Assembly (NCBI GenBank): GCA_027919835.1 | Contig: JANVFP010000022.1 | Coordinates: 310,001-374,000, forward strand | Reading direction: 5' to 3' | Length of the DNA stretch: 64,000 bases | Source: Lentinula raphanica | Taxonomy: Eukaryota > Basidiomycota > Agaricomycetes > Agaricales > Omphalotaceae | Shown: one piece after another, positions 11,386 through 23,343 of the stretch | Numbering within the stretch: position 1 is the stretch's first letter | How the letters are laid out: each line of letters opens with the position of its first letter | Program-made: the position numbers and the translations under genes | Notes under the pieces: model-generated | Databases searched by the model: none | What the model was told of the DNA's origin: nothing | What the model saw: the letters and a program-made list of their open reading frames with translations, nothing else

Positions 11386-14289
11386 TCAATACTCTTCGAC
11401 ATCCGATAGCGATGCCGCAGACGCATATTCTGATATCGTCACATCGTCACCATCAACGACCTCCGAATCATCGTACTCGCGAAGAACTTCCCGCATGGCG
11501 AACTTCATGATCGGAGTCGTTGGTACTAGTTTGGGTCCAATCACAAAGTCGTCATTGCTTTGGTACACACTCTTCAAGCGTGAGCTTCTTCGCCGGCGGT
11601 TATGCGAGAATACCTCTTGCTCCGGAATAGGTACTATATCTTCCTCGGAAGCTCCAGCCCCATTGACGTCTAGGTGATTGGAGTTTTCCACAAGGGTTCG
11701 GCCATTGCTCTCCTCTCCTTCGATGCTAATCGGTCTCGACCGGCGATTCATGTACGATGCATCTTCAGGCTCTGATTCCTTCGTCACAGGCTCCGTCCAT
11801 CTCAAATCCAATATTCTGCCCTTGACCATACCATCAACCGCGTGCACACCGTATTCTCGACACAGTGCAAAGTATGGAAGATACGTCGTGCCAGGCTCGG
11901 TAATTCGGCTGATGACTCTCAATAACTGCATCGCCGTGAAATCGGAATCGCCGTACGTCGCGGCCGTGGTACTACCATCTGGATCATGAGTGTTTGGACC
12001 ATGGGGATTACTGATTGCTGAGTATATTTTGAAACCAGGCAAACGTGATGATGAAGGAGGTTGAGTGGGATTATTCTCTTGACCTTCGTGCTCGGGAGGG
12101 TGCTCAGATGAATGAATGATGTGGAGGTTGAGAAGAGCATGGGCCTGCAAGAAATGCGAGCTCTGTTTCACTAAAGAGACGAGAACTTGTCATTCATATA
12201 GATCAGAGGGTGGTTTTTGAAGTTCACGTACCATTGAGACGTCCATTGCAGTTTACTGTGGAGATTATCGAGTCAGTCCAGGATCCAAACGGAAGACAAG
12301 AACTATTCACCATAATCTGTCACAAAGTCTTGCCAGTGTACCAATTTCCCACCAAATGCATCATATAGGACCTCAAAATTGAGACCGTACTGGATATCCT
12401 CCGGAACACGAGGCAGTATCTGATCACGAAAAAATGCTCTCGTTTCTGCCTTTGAACAATCCCCAATGGTTATTATCTTGAAACGGGCATCAGGATCATT
12501 TCGAGAGAAGACATTGCCAATGAAACAATACGCACTTTACAATGTTGCATGACATTCAACTGTCTTAGCCATGTGTGGTAGAAGGGATCACTGGTGGCAT
12601 GTATAACATGGCAGAGGCGATCCTGCTTCGTCAGAACAAGGAACGCGCTCAGAAGACAGTTCATTGCGTCTGTTGACTGGATGAGGGCCGGCCTGGAAAA
12701 ATGTGTCAATAGGGGTTGTGAGGCCTTGGCACTTGCTACCTACAGTTTGTGAGCTTCATCGAAGAAGATAACCTAGAAAGAGAATGATCAGCTGTTAGTG
12801 CCGAGAATAAATTCACGGGCGACGGAACACATACGGGCATCTTCTTTGCAGGCTGCTTTCTTCTCTCAGCCTCCTTCTCTTCTTTGCGTTCGCGTTCATG
12901 TACAGTGCGTTTGGAGTCAGCAGTTTCATGTTTGCCCTTGAGACGCAGGAAATTCGGAAACTTCTTGCGTTCATGCTTGGTCTTCGTGGTTGTATCAGGA
13001 ATATCGATATGACTCTCCTTCGGCTGCGTCTTCTGTTCTTCGCCGCCGCGTTTTCCTTTACGGTCTTCCTTATACGGATCGAATTCCCAGTATTTCAACA
13101 GCGATGACTATGCGAACACAGAGATGAGTACTCAATCAAACACGAAGAAACAATGCGCCACACTTGAAATAATTCCATGAGCCGCGCGATATCACTGGTC
13201 TTCACACGACTGACGCCCGAATCCGGGGGTACTTCTGACATTCGCCTTTCGACGTTCAAACGATCATGCTAGAGGTCGTCATCATGAAAGATTGACTATG
13301 AATATAGGATATCAAACCTACCTTGAAGCTCCATGCTTCCTTCTCAAACTCCTTGTAGCCCTGCATCTGAACCGACATGGCTTCGAAATATTGTTCCATC
13401 TGACGACTCAGACTCATGTACAAGCTCGTCAGGTCGGCGAATCCAGCTATTCGAAGGTCGAAGTGAAGAACGTGATATGAATCTCGGCATAAGACTTCGC
13501 GTAAGAGGGCAGTCTGTTCTCAAATCAGTATAAGAACTGGAGTAGACAGAGCATGTACGCCAGAGAACACACCTTGCCCACTGAGCTAGCACCGAACAAG
13601 ACTGTGAACGCGGGTTCTCCTTCTAGAGCACGTTCAATCGCTTTGGCTTCTGCTCGGCGAAGAAAGAAACCCGGAAGCCTGGAAAACGTGTGTTTGGGTC
13701 GGATCTGCGAGCGTTCACGATTCTCGTTGATCTCCTGTCTAGCCTCTTCTAAAAGTCGTTTCGATTCTGTAAGGGAGCGAACCGTTTCTGCAGGCTACAT
13801 AGCAAGTTGTTCAGCCCCCCTGCTGTCGGACCGCCGAGTAAAAAGTCGAACACAGAACATACGTTTGTTATGACACTCAGAATCTCTCCGATACCGAAAA
13901 AATTGCGTTTTTGAGGATCAGAAGGATAATAAGACGATCTTCTTCGAGGGATGTTGGTTCGAAAAAGCCAATGCATAGACCCAATCGTTTGTTGGGACGT
14001 GTAGCGGGAAGAAGATCTTCGGAGTTTATTATGGCCTGGGGTTGCTAGAGGCATGGCTGCCCCGAGAGTTACGAGTTAGAGTGATTGTGAGAGAAAGAGA
14101 GGGAGAGATTGGTGCGGCTAACATACGTCGTTCATAGTACAAACTATAAAGCTTGTGATTGGGCTGTCCCTCGCCTGTTACTCGCGTGTTTGGAGCATTT
14201 TGACTGGAGATGGAATAAAAAGCAGTGCCACGAGACGTATTCAGCGTTAGTCGACTGTTGAAAAAGTTCTGAACATGATGAAGCCTCAT
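11386..14289 (-). CDS. AAA/ATPase_2-type P-loop ATPase, probably mitochondrial
   Basis: The N-terminus MRLHHVQNFFNSRLTLNTSR is basic, hydroxylated and free of acids, like a mitochondrial presequence. After FFGIGEILSVITN and a helical stretch comes Walker A, VLFGASSVGKTALLREVL; an intron falls exactly between GK and T. Walker B is PVIFFDEAHKLP. Between them lies a long Lys/Glu-rich insertion of about 90 residues (genomic about 12836-13098). The next part, LTKQDRLCHVIHATSDPF, fits a sensor-like strand. The last exon (from 12171) is a 260-residue tail, acidic toward its end. The layout resembles fungal archaeal-type ATPase (ATPase_2) proteins. The biological role is unknown. Start 14289 joins in frame to the 14054 exon across one intron. 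Confidence 0.72.
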
Positions 14290-14677
14290 GTCGCTGGGCC
14301 CTCTTTAACCTCAGGAGGCGGCCTCAGCCACTGCCACTGCCAGTGACTTCATCATCATGGGCGAAGGAAGAGTAGTGCGTTACGTCATTGGCACGTGGTC
14401 GCGATTCGTTTCGTGTAGCTATCGATGAGTCATACTTATCCTAAGCTCTTAGCTTTCTCCTCCTCCTCCTCCTCCGAGTCTTTTCAACTTCAACTGGCTC
14501 TTCCCTTTCGCTTTCTGTCCACTCCTTTGATCATATCTTATCCTTCTCGCAGGTAATTCATGTGGAAACATGAGAGGTAAGATTACAGAAGACAAAAGGA
14601 GCGTAGTGAGTCAGAGCACCAGCCCAAACGTACAAACGTAATGATGAATTCCTGTCTTGACTCTTATACTCCTTCGA
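14290..14677. other. Intergenic with a CTC/TCC microsatellite
   Basis: About 390 bp between the AAA ATPase start and the helicase stop, both on the minus strand. It includes a (CTC)n tract at about 14456-14476 and pyrimidine-rich flanks, which on the coding strand would be a purine-rich promoter tract of the ATPase gene. No open frame of note. Confidence 0.5.
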
Positions 14678-17600
14678 TCAATCGATCCCAGCGTACCGCA
14701 CATCCGCATTCTCATCCAACCACTGCATCCATTTGTTCAGATAACTTCCTCCGTGCTTCACGGTCGATGAATCTCCAATCACGCACTGTAGGGGGGGGGG
14801 AGAGAAAATTCTCAATCGACGTACTTGGACGAGTCGGACGTAGTACAATGGGGACCCAACGTACCAGATGTCGTTTAGCTCGAGTCATAGCCACTGCGCA
14901 AGATTTCTGGTAAGTAAGACTAGCGATTGAAACAGTCCCCCCCACAAGGCCAGCTAAAAGCGCTCACCGTTCAACCGCCTTTTCTCCTTCAAAAACCCGA
15001 CTGCTCTCTGTGATGAGTTGAGGATGCGACTCTCCGAGAGCAAATGACGGAATGAGTGATTGTGAGATTACCTGGTCATTACTCCTCACGAGGCTGATGA
15101 CCACCGCGTCCTTTTCCCGACCTTGCATGCCATCCACCGTTCCGATTTCCATCACGGTCCCATACGAGGGTCGTAAAAGAGACGAGAGCAAGGTGACTTG
15201 GGCTTGATATCTTGGGTGGCATGGTACATGAATACATAGGTTAGTTGGAAAGAGATACATTATGATGCATTCGAAAAAGCGCACGGAGTGATGACCGCAA
15301 TCCGTTCTGGACCTATGCCAGCTGCAACCTATCAACGTTATCGATGGACGAGCGATGAGCCCACACGCAGCACAAGGTCAATGAAACAACAACAACGTAC
15401 CAAACCTTCCACCCATCTCTTGACCACCATCGCCTCGTTCTCATTACACCTACTTCCCTCATCACTATCTCCCTCCCCACCTATTCGCTCAAAATACTCA
15501 CACCCCGCCGTATCGAAAAACACAATCGGCGTCTGGAGAGTCTCTTTCCTCGTTTCTTCGTCCAGGTCCATAGCTGTCCTCGTTGGTTCCGGAATCAGAT
15601 CAAGCAACAAATGCTCCGCAACGGATGAGTGGGAGGTTAGTTTGTTCGAGTACAGCGTCTGGGATGGAAATGCACATATTTGGTTGTGCATCCTGCGGTG
15701 GTAGATGTTGAATACGACTTTTTGTTGCTAGTGGCAAGTCTGCGACGCACCGGTATTGGACGTTCAACATTCTCTTGATACCCGGGCCGTACATAGCCTC
15801 CAAACGGTCAAAAAGAGTTGTTTCGAGCGTTCGTGGAGGACGTAGCACGGGCGTTTTTGTTGAACGTGCTTGTTTGGTTTGGCTCTGAGTGACCGCCTCA
15901 GGCGTCACATCATCATCATCGTCTCCATCACTGGCTTTGTCCGAACTCTCGTCAAGTTCTGATCCAGATTCAGGAGGCTTCACCGCATCGTCGTTGGTAC
16001 CACTTTGAGAGGAGGCAGGAATTTTCGACGTTGATTTTCTTGCTCCTTTTTCTTGCTTTTTCTCCTTTCTAGCCACGGATGCGCCTTTTTTCGAATCCTT
16101 TTGACGCTTATCCAAAGACAGCACAGTCGGAGGAAGTTGCATGGGATCGCCGGCAAGAATAAGTTTCTTCGCTTTGAATATTGGGATCCAGCATACCTAT
16201 GTAGGTTCAACAGATGGACGAATGGTAATAAATCGGTAGTAATGAGCGATGAACTCACTGCTTCTACGGCCTGTGTCGCCTCGTCAATGATCAACACGTC
16301 AAATTCTTGATTGCGTAGTTGCCTTCCTCCGGATGAGTGGCATGTAGCAACGACGATCTGCGTCGTAAAAGTTTGTGTGAAACGGAAGAGAGATGAGAAC
16401 GGTTCACCTGAGAATCGTTCAGAACCGAGGTAACAATCCCCCCTTCACGTTTCCGATACCTGAAACACAAGTTCAACATTTGAAGAGTGTTATCAACAAC
16501 ACTCACTCTTTCCGCAACGCCTTCACCTCCTCCCACAACTTTTTCCTCTCTGCACCTTTAACTACTCTTCCCTTGACGCCCTTTCCTTTACCCGACAACA
16601 ACCCCAACGTCGTTTCCAGCTCAGCCTTGACGTCTTTCACCAACGCAGCTTGATCTGTCCTCGCCGCCTGAAGATCCAAAGTAGCGTCGAGAACGCCTTG
16701 GTGGGTCATCACTCGCGCGGGATGTCCGATACGTGTGAGTTTCAAACGATGAGGAGATTCTGATTTTTCGGACGGAGAGAGAGCGAGAAGACGCTCGAGG
16801 ATGTTGTCTACGGAGAGATTGGAGGCACCGCAGACGAGGATCCGTTTCGGAGAAGAGGAGGAGGGGGATGAGAGTTGGCGGATGATCTCGACGAGAGTAT
16901 GCGTCTGAGCAAGGTGTGCTGAGTATGCTTTTCTTTTGACGGTTCACACTGGTCTACACTGACCTTTCCTGTACCTGGAGGACCGTGTATACAAGCCACC
17001 TCGGGAGATTCCAGACAGAATTTGACGGCTTCCTTTTGACTGGCGTTGAGTGTTTGGTCGAAGAATGGGATATCACCCATGTCGTGTTTCGGCGAAGGAG
17101 GGATGATGCCCATAAGGACTTTGATCAGTGGAGTGAGCACGGTGTTTGGTTCGCCTTTGATGGTTTTCTCTAGGTGTTCGATAGCGTGGTCCATACTGTA
17201 GTGATATGTGAGCAAGGATGAGGATGGTATATGGAGAATAAGCGTACCGATCATAAGTAACGCTGTTTGCCAATTTGACGAGACGACAACGTTCGGGAAG
17301 ATTGAGATCATGTTCACTGTCGACGGCAAGGACGATACGTGTGTCGGATACTTTGTATATGACACCTTCTACTGCTGCATCCTTGATGTCAGTCGACGAA
17401 GGTTTTTTGGACTTTGGGGTAGCGTTGGGTTCGATTCGAGCGATGTCGCCGGTTCTGAGATGAATGAGCGGTATAAAATAAGATTGAAGAATGATTGTAC
17501 CTCAGACTATGAGGAGGAAAGATCGGGTTTGTATGATACGCAGATGGTCTTTCTAGCTCGACCAGTCTATACTTAGCTAGTCTGAGCATATTGATATGGA

Positions 17601-17804
17601 GCATGACAAGAAAGAAACACACGTCTTTCCACCTAAACCAATTCTGACTTGACAAATCCCTAGTCCCAAGAGAGCGAGACCTTTCTGTTCGAGGAGGATT
17701 GGAGGACAGTTTGAGAGTAAAAGGGAGGATTGGTGGATTTCAGCCTCTCTTTCTCGGGACAAGAGGATTTTCTGCCTATGAATGAATGAGTCTGAGGAGG
17801 TCAT
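14678..17804 (-). CDS. HCS1: SF1B DNA/RNA helicase, HCS1/SMUBP-2 (IGHMBP2) type
   Basis: All SF1 motifs can be read. The N-terminus is SDSFIHRQKILLSREREAEI. Motif I is ACIHGPPGTGK, motif II is VLIIDEATQAVEA, and motif III is LILAGDPMQLPPTV. Motif IV is the NVQYRMH region, motif V is TVDGMQGREKDAVVISLVRS and motif VI is VAMTRAKR. The last exon reads GDSSTVKHGGSYLNKWMQWL and ADVRYAGID, then stops at 14678. Yeast Hcs1 is a 5'-3' helicase found with Pol alpha, and human IGHMBP2 acts with ribosomes and tRNA. This copy lacks the R3H and AN1 domains of the human protein. Between motifs III and IV is a 100-residue insertion, first Lys-rich then acidic. Start 17804 matches the family N-terminus; an in-frame Met at 17894 would overlap the divergent gene. 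Confidence 0.9.
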
Positions 17805-17849
17805 GACACCGGCAGGCAATTTCACCCACCATCCTTTCTTTATTCTTCC

Positions 17850-18776
17850 ATGGCTAATTTTGACTTGAATCGATGGTGTCAGTCCATCACCCAAGTAATT
17901 ACCCTCTCATTCCACTCTTTCTCTCTATAACAAACCATGCTATACTCTAGGGCCAAGGTCAACTCGAATACGTCATCAGACAGACCCTAGACCGAGCACG
18001 CATATTCGAGCGCTCCCTCGACACCCACCACCAAATCGCCAAAAACTTCATCTCCATGATGAACAACCGTTTGGACGCCATGAACGATGTCCTGCTAGGC
18101 TGTCAAGAATGCATCCAGGGCAAAGCAAAAATCACCGCTTCCTCCTCAGGAAGAAACTCCTATGCTCTCCTCCGGCCTTTGATCAACAACCTTGTCTTCC
18201 AAGCGTCTGAACTCACCGAAAGCGTAAAAGAAGTCAAGCGCCTCGCGACCATTGTAGAGGACCGCCACGCCTCCTTGGTCGGTGTCTACACCCTCCATAG
18301 AAAACATGATCGGTCCCGGATTCAGACCGCAGAGGCTCGTTCGCGTGGAAAGTTGCTAGATGTCAGAAAGGCCAAGATAGCTATGACATATCATAAGCTT
18401 AACGCTCTAGAGACCAAGCTCAAAGCGTTTGATTCCGATTGGAAGATTCGACAGGCTCAGTTTGAGCAGTTTGAGGCGCTGGTGCGCAACGTGCAGAGTT
18501 GTACCAGACAAGTCCGTTGATTTTCCAGAGTCTCTCGCCTCTCGTTCACTCGTTTCTTCCTAGCTCATGGTCCCAGTCGATAGAACTCTCGATGAGCCCA
18601 CGGCTACCGACTGTAACGATTCGGATCAACCACTCGTTCCACCAACATCTCCACCGTCTCAGCATTCCCTGTGTGATGACAGTTCATCAGATCAGCCCAC
18701 CAGTACCGACTGCAACGATTCGGATGATCCACTCATTCCACCAACATCTCCACCGTCTCAGCATGCCTCGACCTAG
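17850..18776 (+). CDS. Uncharacterised helical protein with repeat tail
   Basis: I do not recognise the family. Exon 1 (17850-17894) encodes MANFDLNRWCQSITQ, and a 56-nt intron leads to GQGQLEYVIRQTLDRARIFE. The body (about 190 residues) is rich in heptad-like helix, with segments such as LTESVKEVKRLATIVEDRH and KLNALETKLKAFDSDWKIRQ, and is probably coiled coil. Without further splicing it stops at 18520. A 53-nt intron with a GTCCGT donor (18510-18562) would join CTRQ in frame to LMVPVDRTLDEPT and a tail with two copies of a TDCNDSD-PL-PPTSPPSQH unit, stopping at 18776. The same GTCCGT donor word is needed in the GT90 gene at about 21194, which supports this model. The start lies only 45 bp from the divergent helicase start. 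Confidence 0.6.
18605..18767 (+). repeat. Two-copy direct repeat, 99-bp period, in a coding tail
   Basis: About 64 bp starting TACCGACTG at 18605 recurs at 18704 with a few substitutions. The period of 99 bp is 33 codons, so the repeat keeps frame and encodes TDCNDSD(Q/D)PL(V/I)PPTSPPSQH twice. Confidence 0.85.
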
Positions 18777-19422
18777 TTTTCTCATGTCCCTCATTATGCG
18801 TCACCAGGATAGGGGTCTTTTCTCCTACCGCTCTTCTTTGCAGGCCCTACTCTAGTACTCTTGCTATTTCGTTCACTACAGAATCGAGTGAAGATATTCC
18901 AGTATCTATGTATGATATCCAACGACTCCTATGTGAGTTTCTTTGAATACTCATGGCATGCACCCACGAACATCCATGTGTCTCGTGCCCTTGTACTTGC
19001 TCTTTGAGTTTAAAAAGCTTCGCTCGTCTTTCAATGCCCCCACCCGGGGACGAAATTCACAGAGTTGTCGCATCTATGATAAATAGTATTTCGTGGTACA
19101 ATAACGAATCGGAACACTTCTAGAAATCTATATATGTAGATGTGAGCTGTACAAACATCAATGTATGTACTTATAGATAATTTATGACTAGCATACAAGT
19201 TGGATATATACAAGGAGCGGGGGGAACAGGAACAGTCACTTCAACTTCAAACGGTGAAGCAGACCAGAAGCAGACAATGTCGAGCCAGAAACCTTTGAAT
19301 CCTAGTGTCGAAATAGGAGCGCTAGCGCTCAGCTGTGTCGAGTCTGCGCAAATCGCGTCTCAGTAGAGTGACTGACTCCAGTCTAGTACAAGCAATACAA
19401 CAAAACCTTGACAATCGGACAC
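18777..19422. other. Intergenic between convergent genes
   Basis: About 645 bp holding the 3' flanks of the helical protein gene and of the GT90 gene. An AT-rich patch with TATATATGTAGATGTG-like words lies near 19126-19180. No gene recognised. Confidence 0.5.
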
Positions 19423-21704
19423 TCAAAGACTGAACGTCATCGAATCCCGATCCGTGCTCATCACCCGAGCATATTCGAGCAATAACCTACACAACAACCC
19501 GTTCAGAACAGCGAACAACAGAGCGAACAGCAGTTGGCTTGAAAACTCACCGGAAATTATACGCGATCAGATCCTCCTGTCTCCAAAACGTCTGACTCCA
19601 TACACTCCCAGCTTCACCGATTTTCTTCGCGAGTTCGTCGTGTCCGTGGTCACCGTTGAGATCGCCTCGGAAGAAGGTGAAGGTGTCCCACAAGTCGGAA
19701 AGGTCGATTTGCACTGGGACGTAATGCACCCAAGGCTGGATTCGGTCGGTGAACCTGGGTTGGATGCGGTAAGTATGCGGTGAGATACACATCAATCGGA
19801 CAAATATCTAATGGGGAGGAAACAAAACTTACCATTCGGGATAAACAGTCGCTTTGAATATACACGACGAAGTCGTCATGAGCCGCTTGAACCGAGCGGA
19901 CCACGCGTTTCCATCGATATCCAGAACATACTTGTATTTACCCGCATCGATGAAATTCACTCTCTTCTTCCACTCAAACATCTCCCGCAATTCCGCACAC
20001 GTCCCATCTTGTTCTTCGCAGTTGATCGCCTGGCCTGCGAACGCGATATCCAGCATCGCAGGTGCCCACCGCGCCTTTTCCACCACCGTCCCCTCGCCCA
20101 CGCGTTCACCCCTTTTGGCACCTAGACCGAGAATCCGTAGACCGGAATAGAGATGATCGTTCGCCCATTCGACCATCTTGATCCGATGCGACAGCCTCCA
20201 AAGGATCCTCTTCGAATAATGTATCCCCGTATTCGCCCCGCGCCAATGCAACCGCTCATCCACCCTCTCCTCCCACGCCGGATTAGCACCCCCAGGAAGC
20301 TCCGCCACCCAGTTCATCGGGTTCGCGAATAGGATATCGTGATGGAGCGTCGAGGGACTGAAGCTGAACCGCGGGATGAGGAGCGTCCGGGGATCGACGC
20401 CGTGCCCGAACTTGACGAATTGGCCGTGGTGCCGGAGGATGTGGGGGTTCTGGCAGGGGTCCATTGCGGTCCGGTGGTCGTGGATGAAGGTCCGGGTGTG
20501 GGCGGGTGACATCGGCTCTCCGTTTGGCCAGAGATGGGCTGGGTAGGGCCCGTTGAAGTCGATCGGGGCGGATGGAGCGGCCGAAGCTGGGTCACAGGCG
20601 GTGAGCCAGCCGTGGTGAGGGTCGTTGGGTCGGGGGGAGTTCAGGATAGAGAATGCTTTTTGATTTGAAAGATGGGTATGGTATGTGAGGCAAAGTGGGA
20701 CGATACAGATGTGGAAGAAGACATACTTTTTCCTTCTCTTGCGTGCGCAACTGCTCGATTCCATAGATTCCAGTTGGTCAACATCTCCGGGCTGTCGTGC
20801 GGGTTGAACGTTGCGCGGAATGGGGGAATATGTTTGTCGACACCGGCTTCTCTGAGTAGATCGACAATCGCCTTTCCGGCCTCTGCCATGTCGTAGTTTG
20901 TTGATGTGTTCGAAGGCAAGGAAAAGTTCAACAGCTGGATAGGGTCCTCCATGCTGAATTTGCCCATCGTATACGTATCGGTTTGCGGGACGACCTCATG
21001 CGTGAACTCGATGATCTGAAGATCTCGAGGGTCGATACCCCAGAATGGCTCCAAGTTCCGGTGGATCTGGTCGTATTCGTCCGGTAGCTGGACTTTGTGT
21101 TTTTCGACATATTCCCACCTGCGATCAAAGCGAAAATAGGTCAGACGAAATACCTCTGTCGAGCGGTGAGGAAACCGGAAACAACGGACCACTTATCGAA
21201 ACCTAACGGTGGTTTTCGACCATACCGTCTTTTGTATTCGATCACAGCTTCGTCCAGACTTCGACTGGCTTTCTTCAGCTTTGCCTTCCAAGCGGCCTCG
21301 CTCTTCTCGATCAGGTCATAGATCGGATGCTGACCGTCAGGATTAACCTCGAGCAAACCGTTGGGATGAAACTTGTGTTTCTTCAAAGCAACACTATGAT
21401 CCTCCCAGTTCACCTTCCTGAACGCGTTCAACTTCGTGCCTTTTTTCTGATCTCCTAATCGTCCGGGTATCGCGTCTAGTTGTTGGTTTATCTTTTTCGG
21501 TGTGGTGTTCATCCAAGCAGTAGTCGTGCTTCGCATGACGGTGATAGGCTCTAAGATCGTCTTCACTGTGTGGGTGATGTTCGCGGGGTGGCCATAGGTG
21601 CGAAAGTAGTTGGCGAATAGGCAGATCAGGCAGAGAACAGAGATAAGAAGGAGCTGTCTGCGTGTGGATTTCCGTGCGACGTAAGGGACCGTTGGGGATA
21701 GCAT
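19423..21704 (-). CDS. Glycosyltransferase family 90 (CAP10-like), copy 1
   Basis: Type II membrane protein: a short basic cytosolic end (ARKSTRRQ) precedes a membrane anchor, LLLISVLCLICLFANYF, followed by a lumenal domain. Family parts are AVIEYKRRYGRKPPLGFDKW, the WRGANTGIHY loop, YKYVLDIDGNAWSARFKRLM and WFTDRIQPWVHYVPVQIDLS. CAP10/GT90 enzymes include the Cryptococcus capsule factor Cap10 and the xylosyltransferase Cxt1, and act in the Golgi on wall or glycan chains. The last exon reads LLLEYARVMSTDRDSMTFSL and stops at 19423. The Met at 21704 just before the anchor is preferred; an in-frame Met at 21827 would add 41 basic residues. A second GT90 lies at 39209-41759. Confidence 0.87.
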
Positions 21705-22758
21705 TGGGGTGGAGTGGAAACGAACGTTGGGAGTTCGTCGATGGCGACGATGAAGATATATGAGGGAGAAGAGGGGAGAAGAAAAAGAAGAAAGAAGAAA
21801 ATGGAGTCGCGAGCGGAATAGCCTCATGAGGGTTTTTGATAAATAATAATTTGCAACAGTTTTGCAACCCTAAGTTTCCCTAAGGGGGGGACCATACGAT
21901 CGCGCGCCCCACTGATTACCGAGACACAGCTGGACACAGCCATGACATTTATTATGGCGCTCGCCGTTGACCAAAAACGCGATAAGATTTCTGATTCATC
22001 ACGAAAGAAAGAGAGATGCATCGATGATTGCGAATCGGAAGAGAAGATGTCAATCAACTCCTTCTATCTTGACTCTTGACTCTTGAAACTCGCCACAACG
22101 ACTAACGACTGACGACGACTGTTGAGAGAGTTGCAAGGATATGCTGAAACCCAGAAGCATTTTGTTCGACGTTCGACGTTGAGTACGTCCTATCTGTCAG
22201 AGAAGAAGGGCGCTGAGAAAGAGCAAACGCCGGGCGGAGTTGGAAAAAACCGAACTTTTATGTATTCATTTTCCGTCGCACCAGACAGCCAACGTCAACT
22301 AATGCCAGTGCCACAGTCGAACAGCTGAACAGCTGAACTTGGCTGAACTTTCTCTTCCCGAATCGTGTTAGATTCGTACACCCGCGGCGGCATCATCCTT
22401 TGACAACACACAGTAACCCTGGACCACACGCAGAGGTATTAGAGGGTACTACATAACTATTAGGGTACTTAGGAGAGCAAATTCAACAGTCGTAGATGCA
22501 CAGTTCACTGTGAGTGAGTCAGGAGTGGGCAAGGCTGACCGGTGAAGACTTGGATTCATTGTTCAACTTCCTCCTGTGCTCATTGCCTTGCCAGTACCAT
22601 GCAGGGAATTCTCTGGTCTGGTCATCAAGCGTAGTAGCGTACCCTAGATCTAAGATCATCGACATCCTGCATATATAAGGTTCGGAACCCCGCCCAAGTT
22701 AGAACTTGTTTATCTTGTATACACACGACTTTTCACTCGGAATGACATGGAACTATAA
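21705..22758. other. Intergenic, no gene seen
   Basis: About 1.05 kb: promoter of GT90 copy 1 and 3' flank of the small secreted gene. A good TATA-like word, CATATATAAGG, lies at about 22671-22681 on the plus strand, but no plus-strand gene follows it. No coding or RNA signal. Confidence 0.5.
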
Positions 22759-23343
22759 TCACGACCGCTCAGTGAGCCTAGCAAGCAAGTCGTTGCACTT
22801 TTGGATGACCTGGCCAGCAGTGGGCTCCAATAACTTGCTCTCTTTGCTTGCAGCCTCTGCATTCTCCTTCATAGTTCTCAGCTTCTCTTCAGCGCTCCTG
22901 ATATACCGAAGACGTTGTTCGCTTGTCATCGTGGACGCATTCGTTTTCATGCCACGTAAAAAGTCGTTATTTGCCTTAAGCTAGAATGTGACAGTAGCCT
23001 TTGAACAAGAAGTGCCAAAAGAACATCAAGATTAATGCATACCCCCATTAGCCGCAGCGATAGGTCGACGGAGCCTTGATTCTAAGGAAATGTCAACATC
23101 AACATAACCAGAGCAACAAGCAAACAAGAGTTGTACTTCTCCAAGATCTATGTTCGAATCTTCAGCTTCGAGAAGTTGACGATTATAGTCCTGGCTTCCA
23201 GAATGAGGAGTTGGGGGCTGAGTTTTGGTCGAGGACAGACTGGAGCTCCCTGAAGAGGAAGTAGGAGCAGCAAGACCGCCAGAAGCTATGGTCGCTGCAA
23301 GGAACAAGACAGCGAGCAGACGAGATACAGTTGAACGAGTCAT
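22759..23343 (-). CDS. Small secreted protein, function unknown
   Basis: Three exons, roughly 150 residues. The N-terminus MTRSTVSRLLAVLFLAATIA followed by SGGLAAPTSSS is a clear secretion signal. A Ser/Thr/Pro-rich stretch follows (SSSGSSSLSSTKTQPPTPHS). The rest is charged and helical: RLRYIRSAEEKLRTMKENAE and QVIQKCNDLLARLTERS. Exon 2 reads NQGSVDLSLRLMG between introns of about 55 nt. It has only one Cys in the mature part, so it is not a classic disulphide-rich effector. It could be a wall-associated or apoplastic protein. No family recognised. Confidence 0.65.

Noticed and set aside
22671..22681. TATATAA word on the plus strand
   Set aside because: No plus-strand gene follows; the frame downstream is antisense to the small secreted protein.
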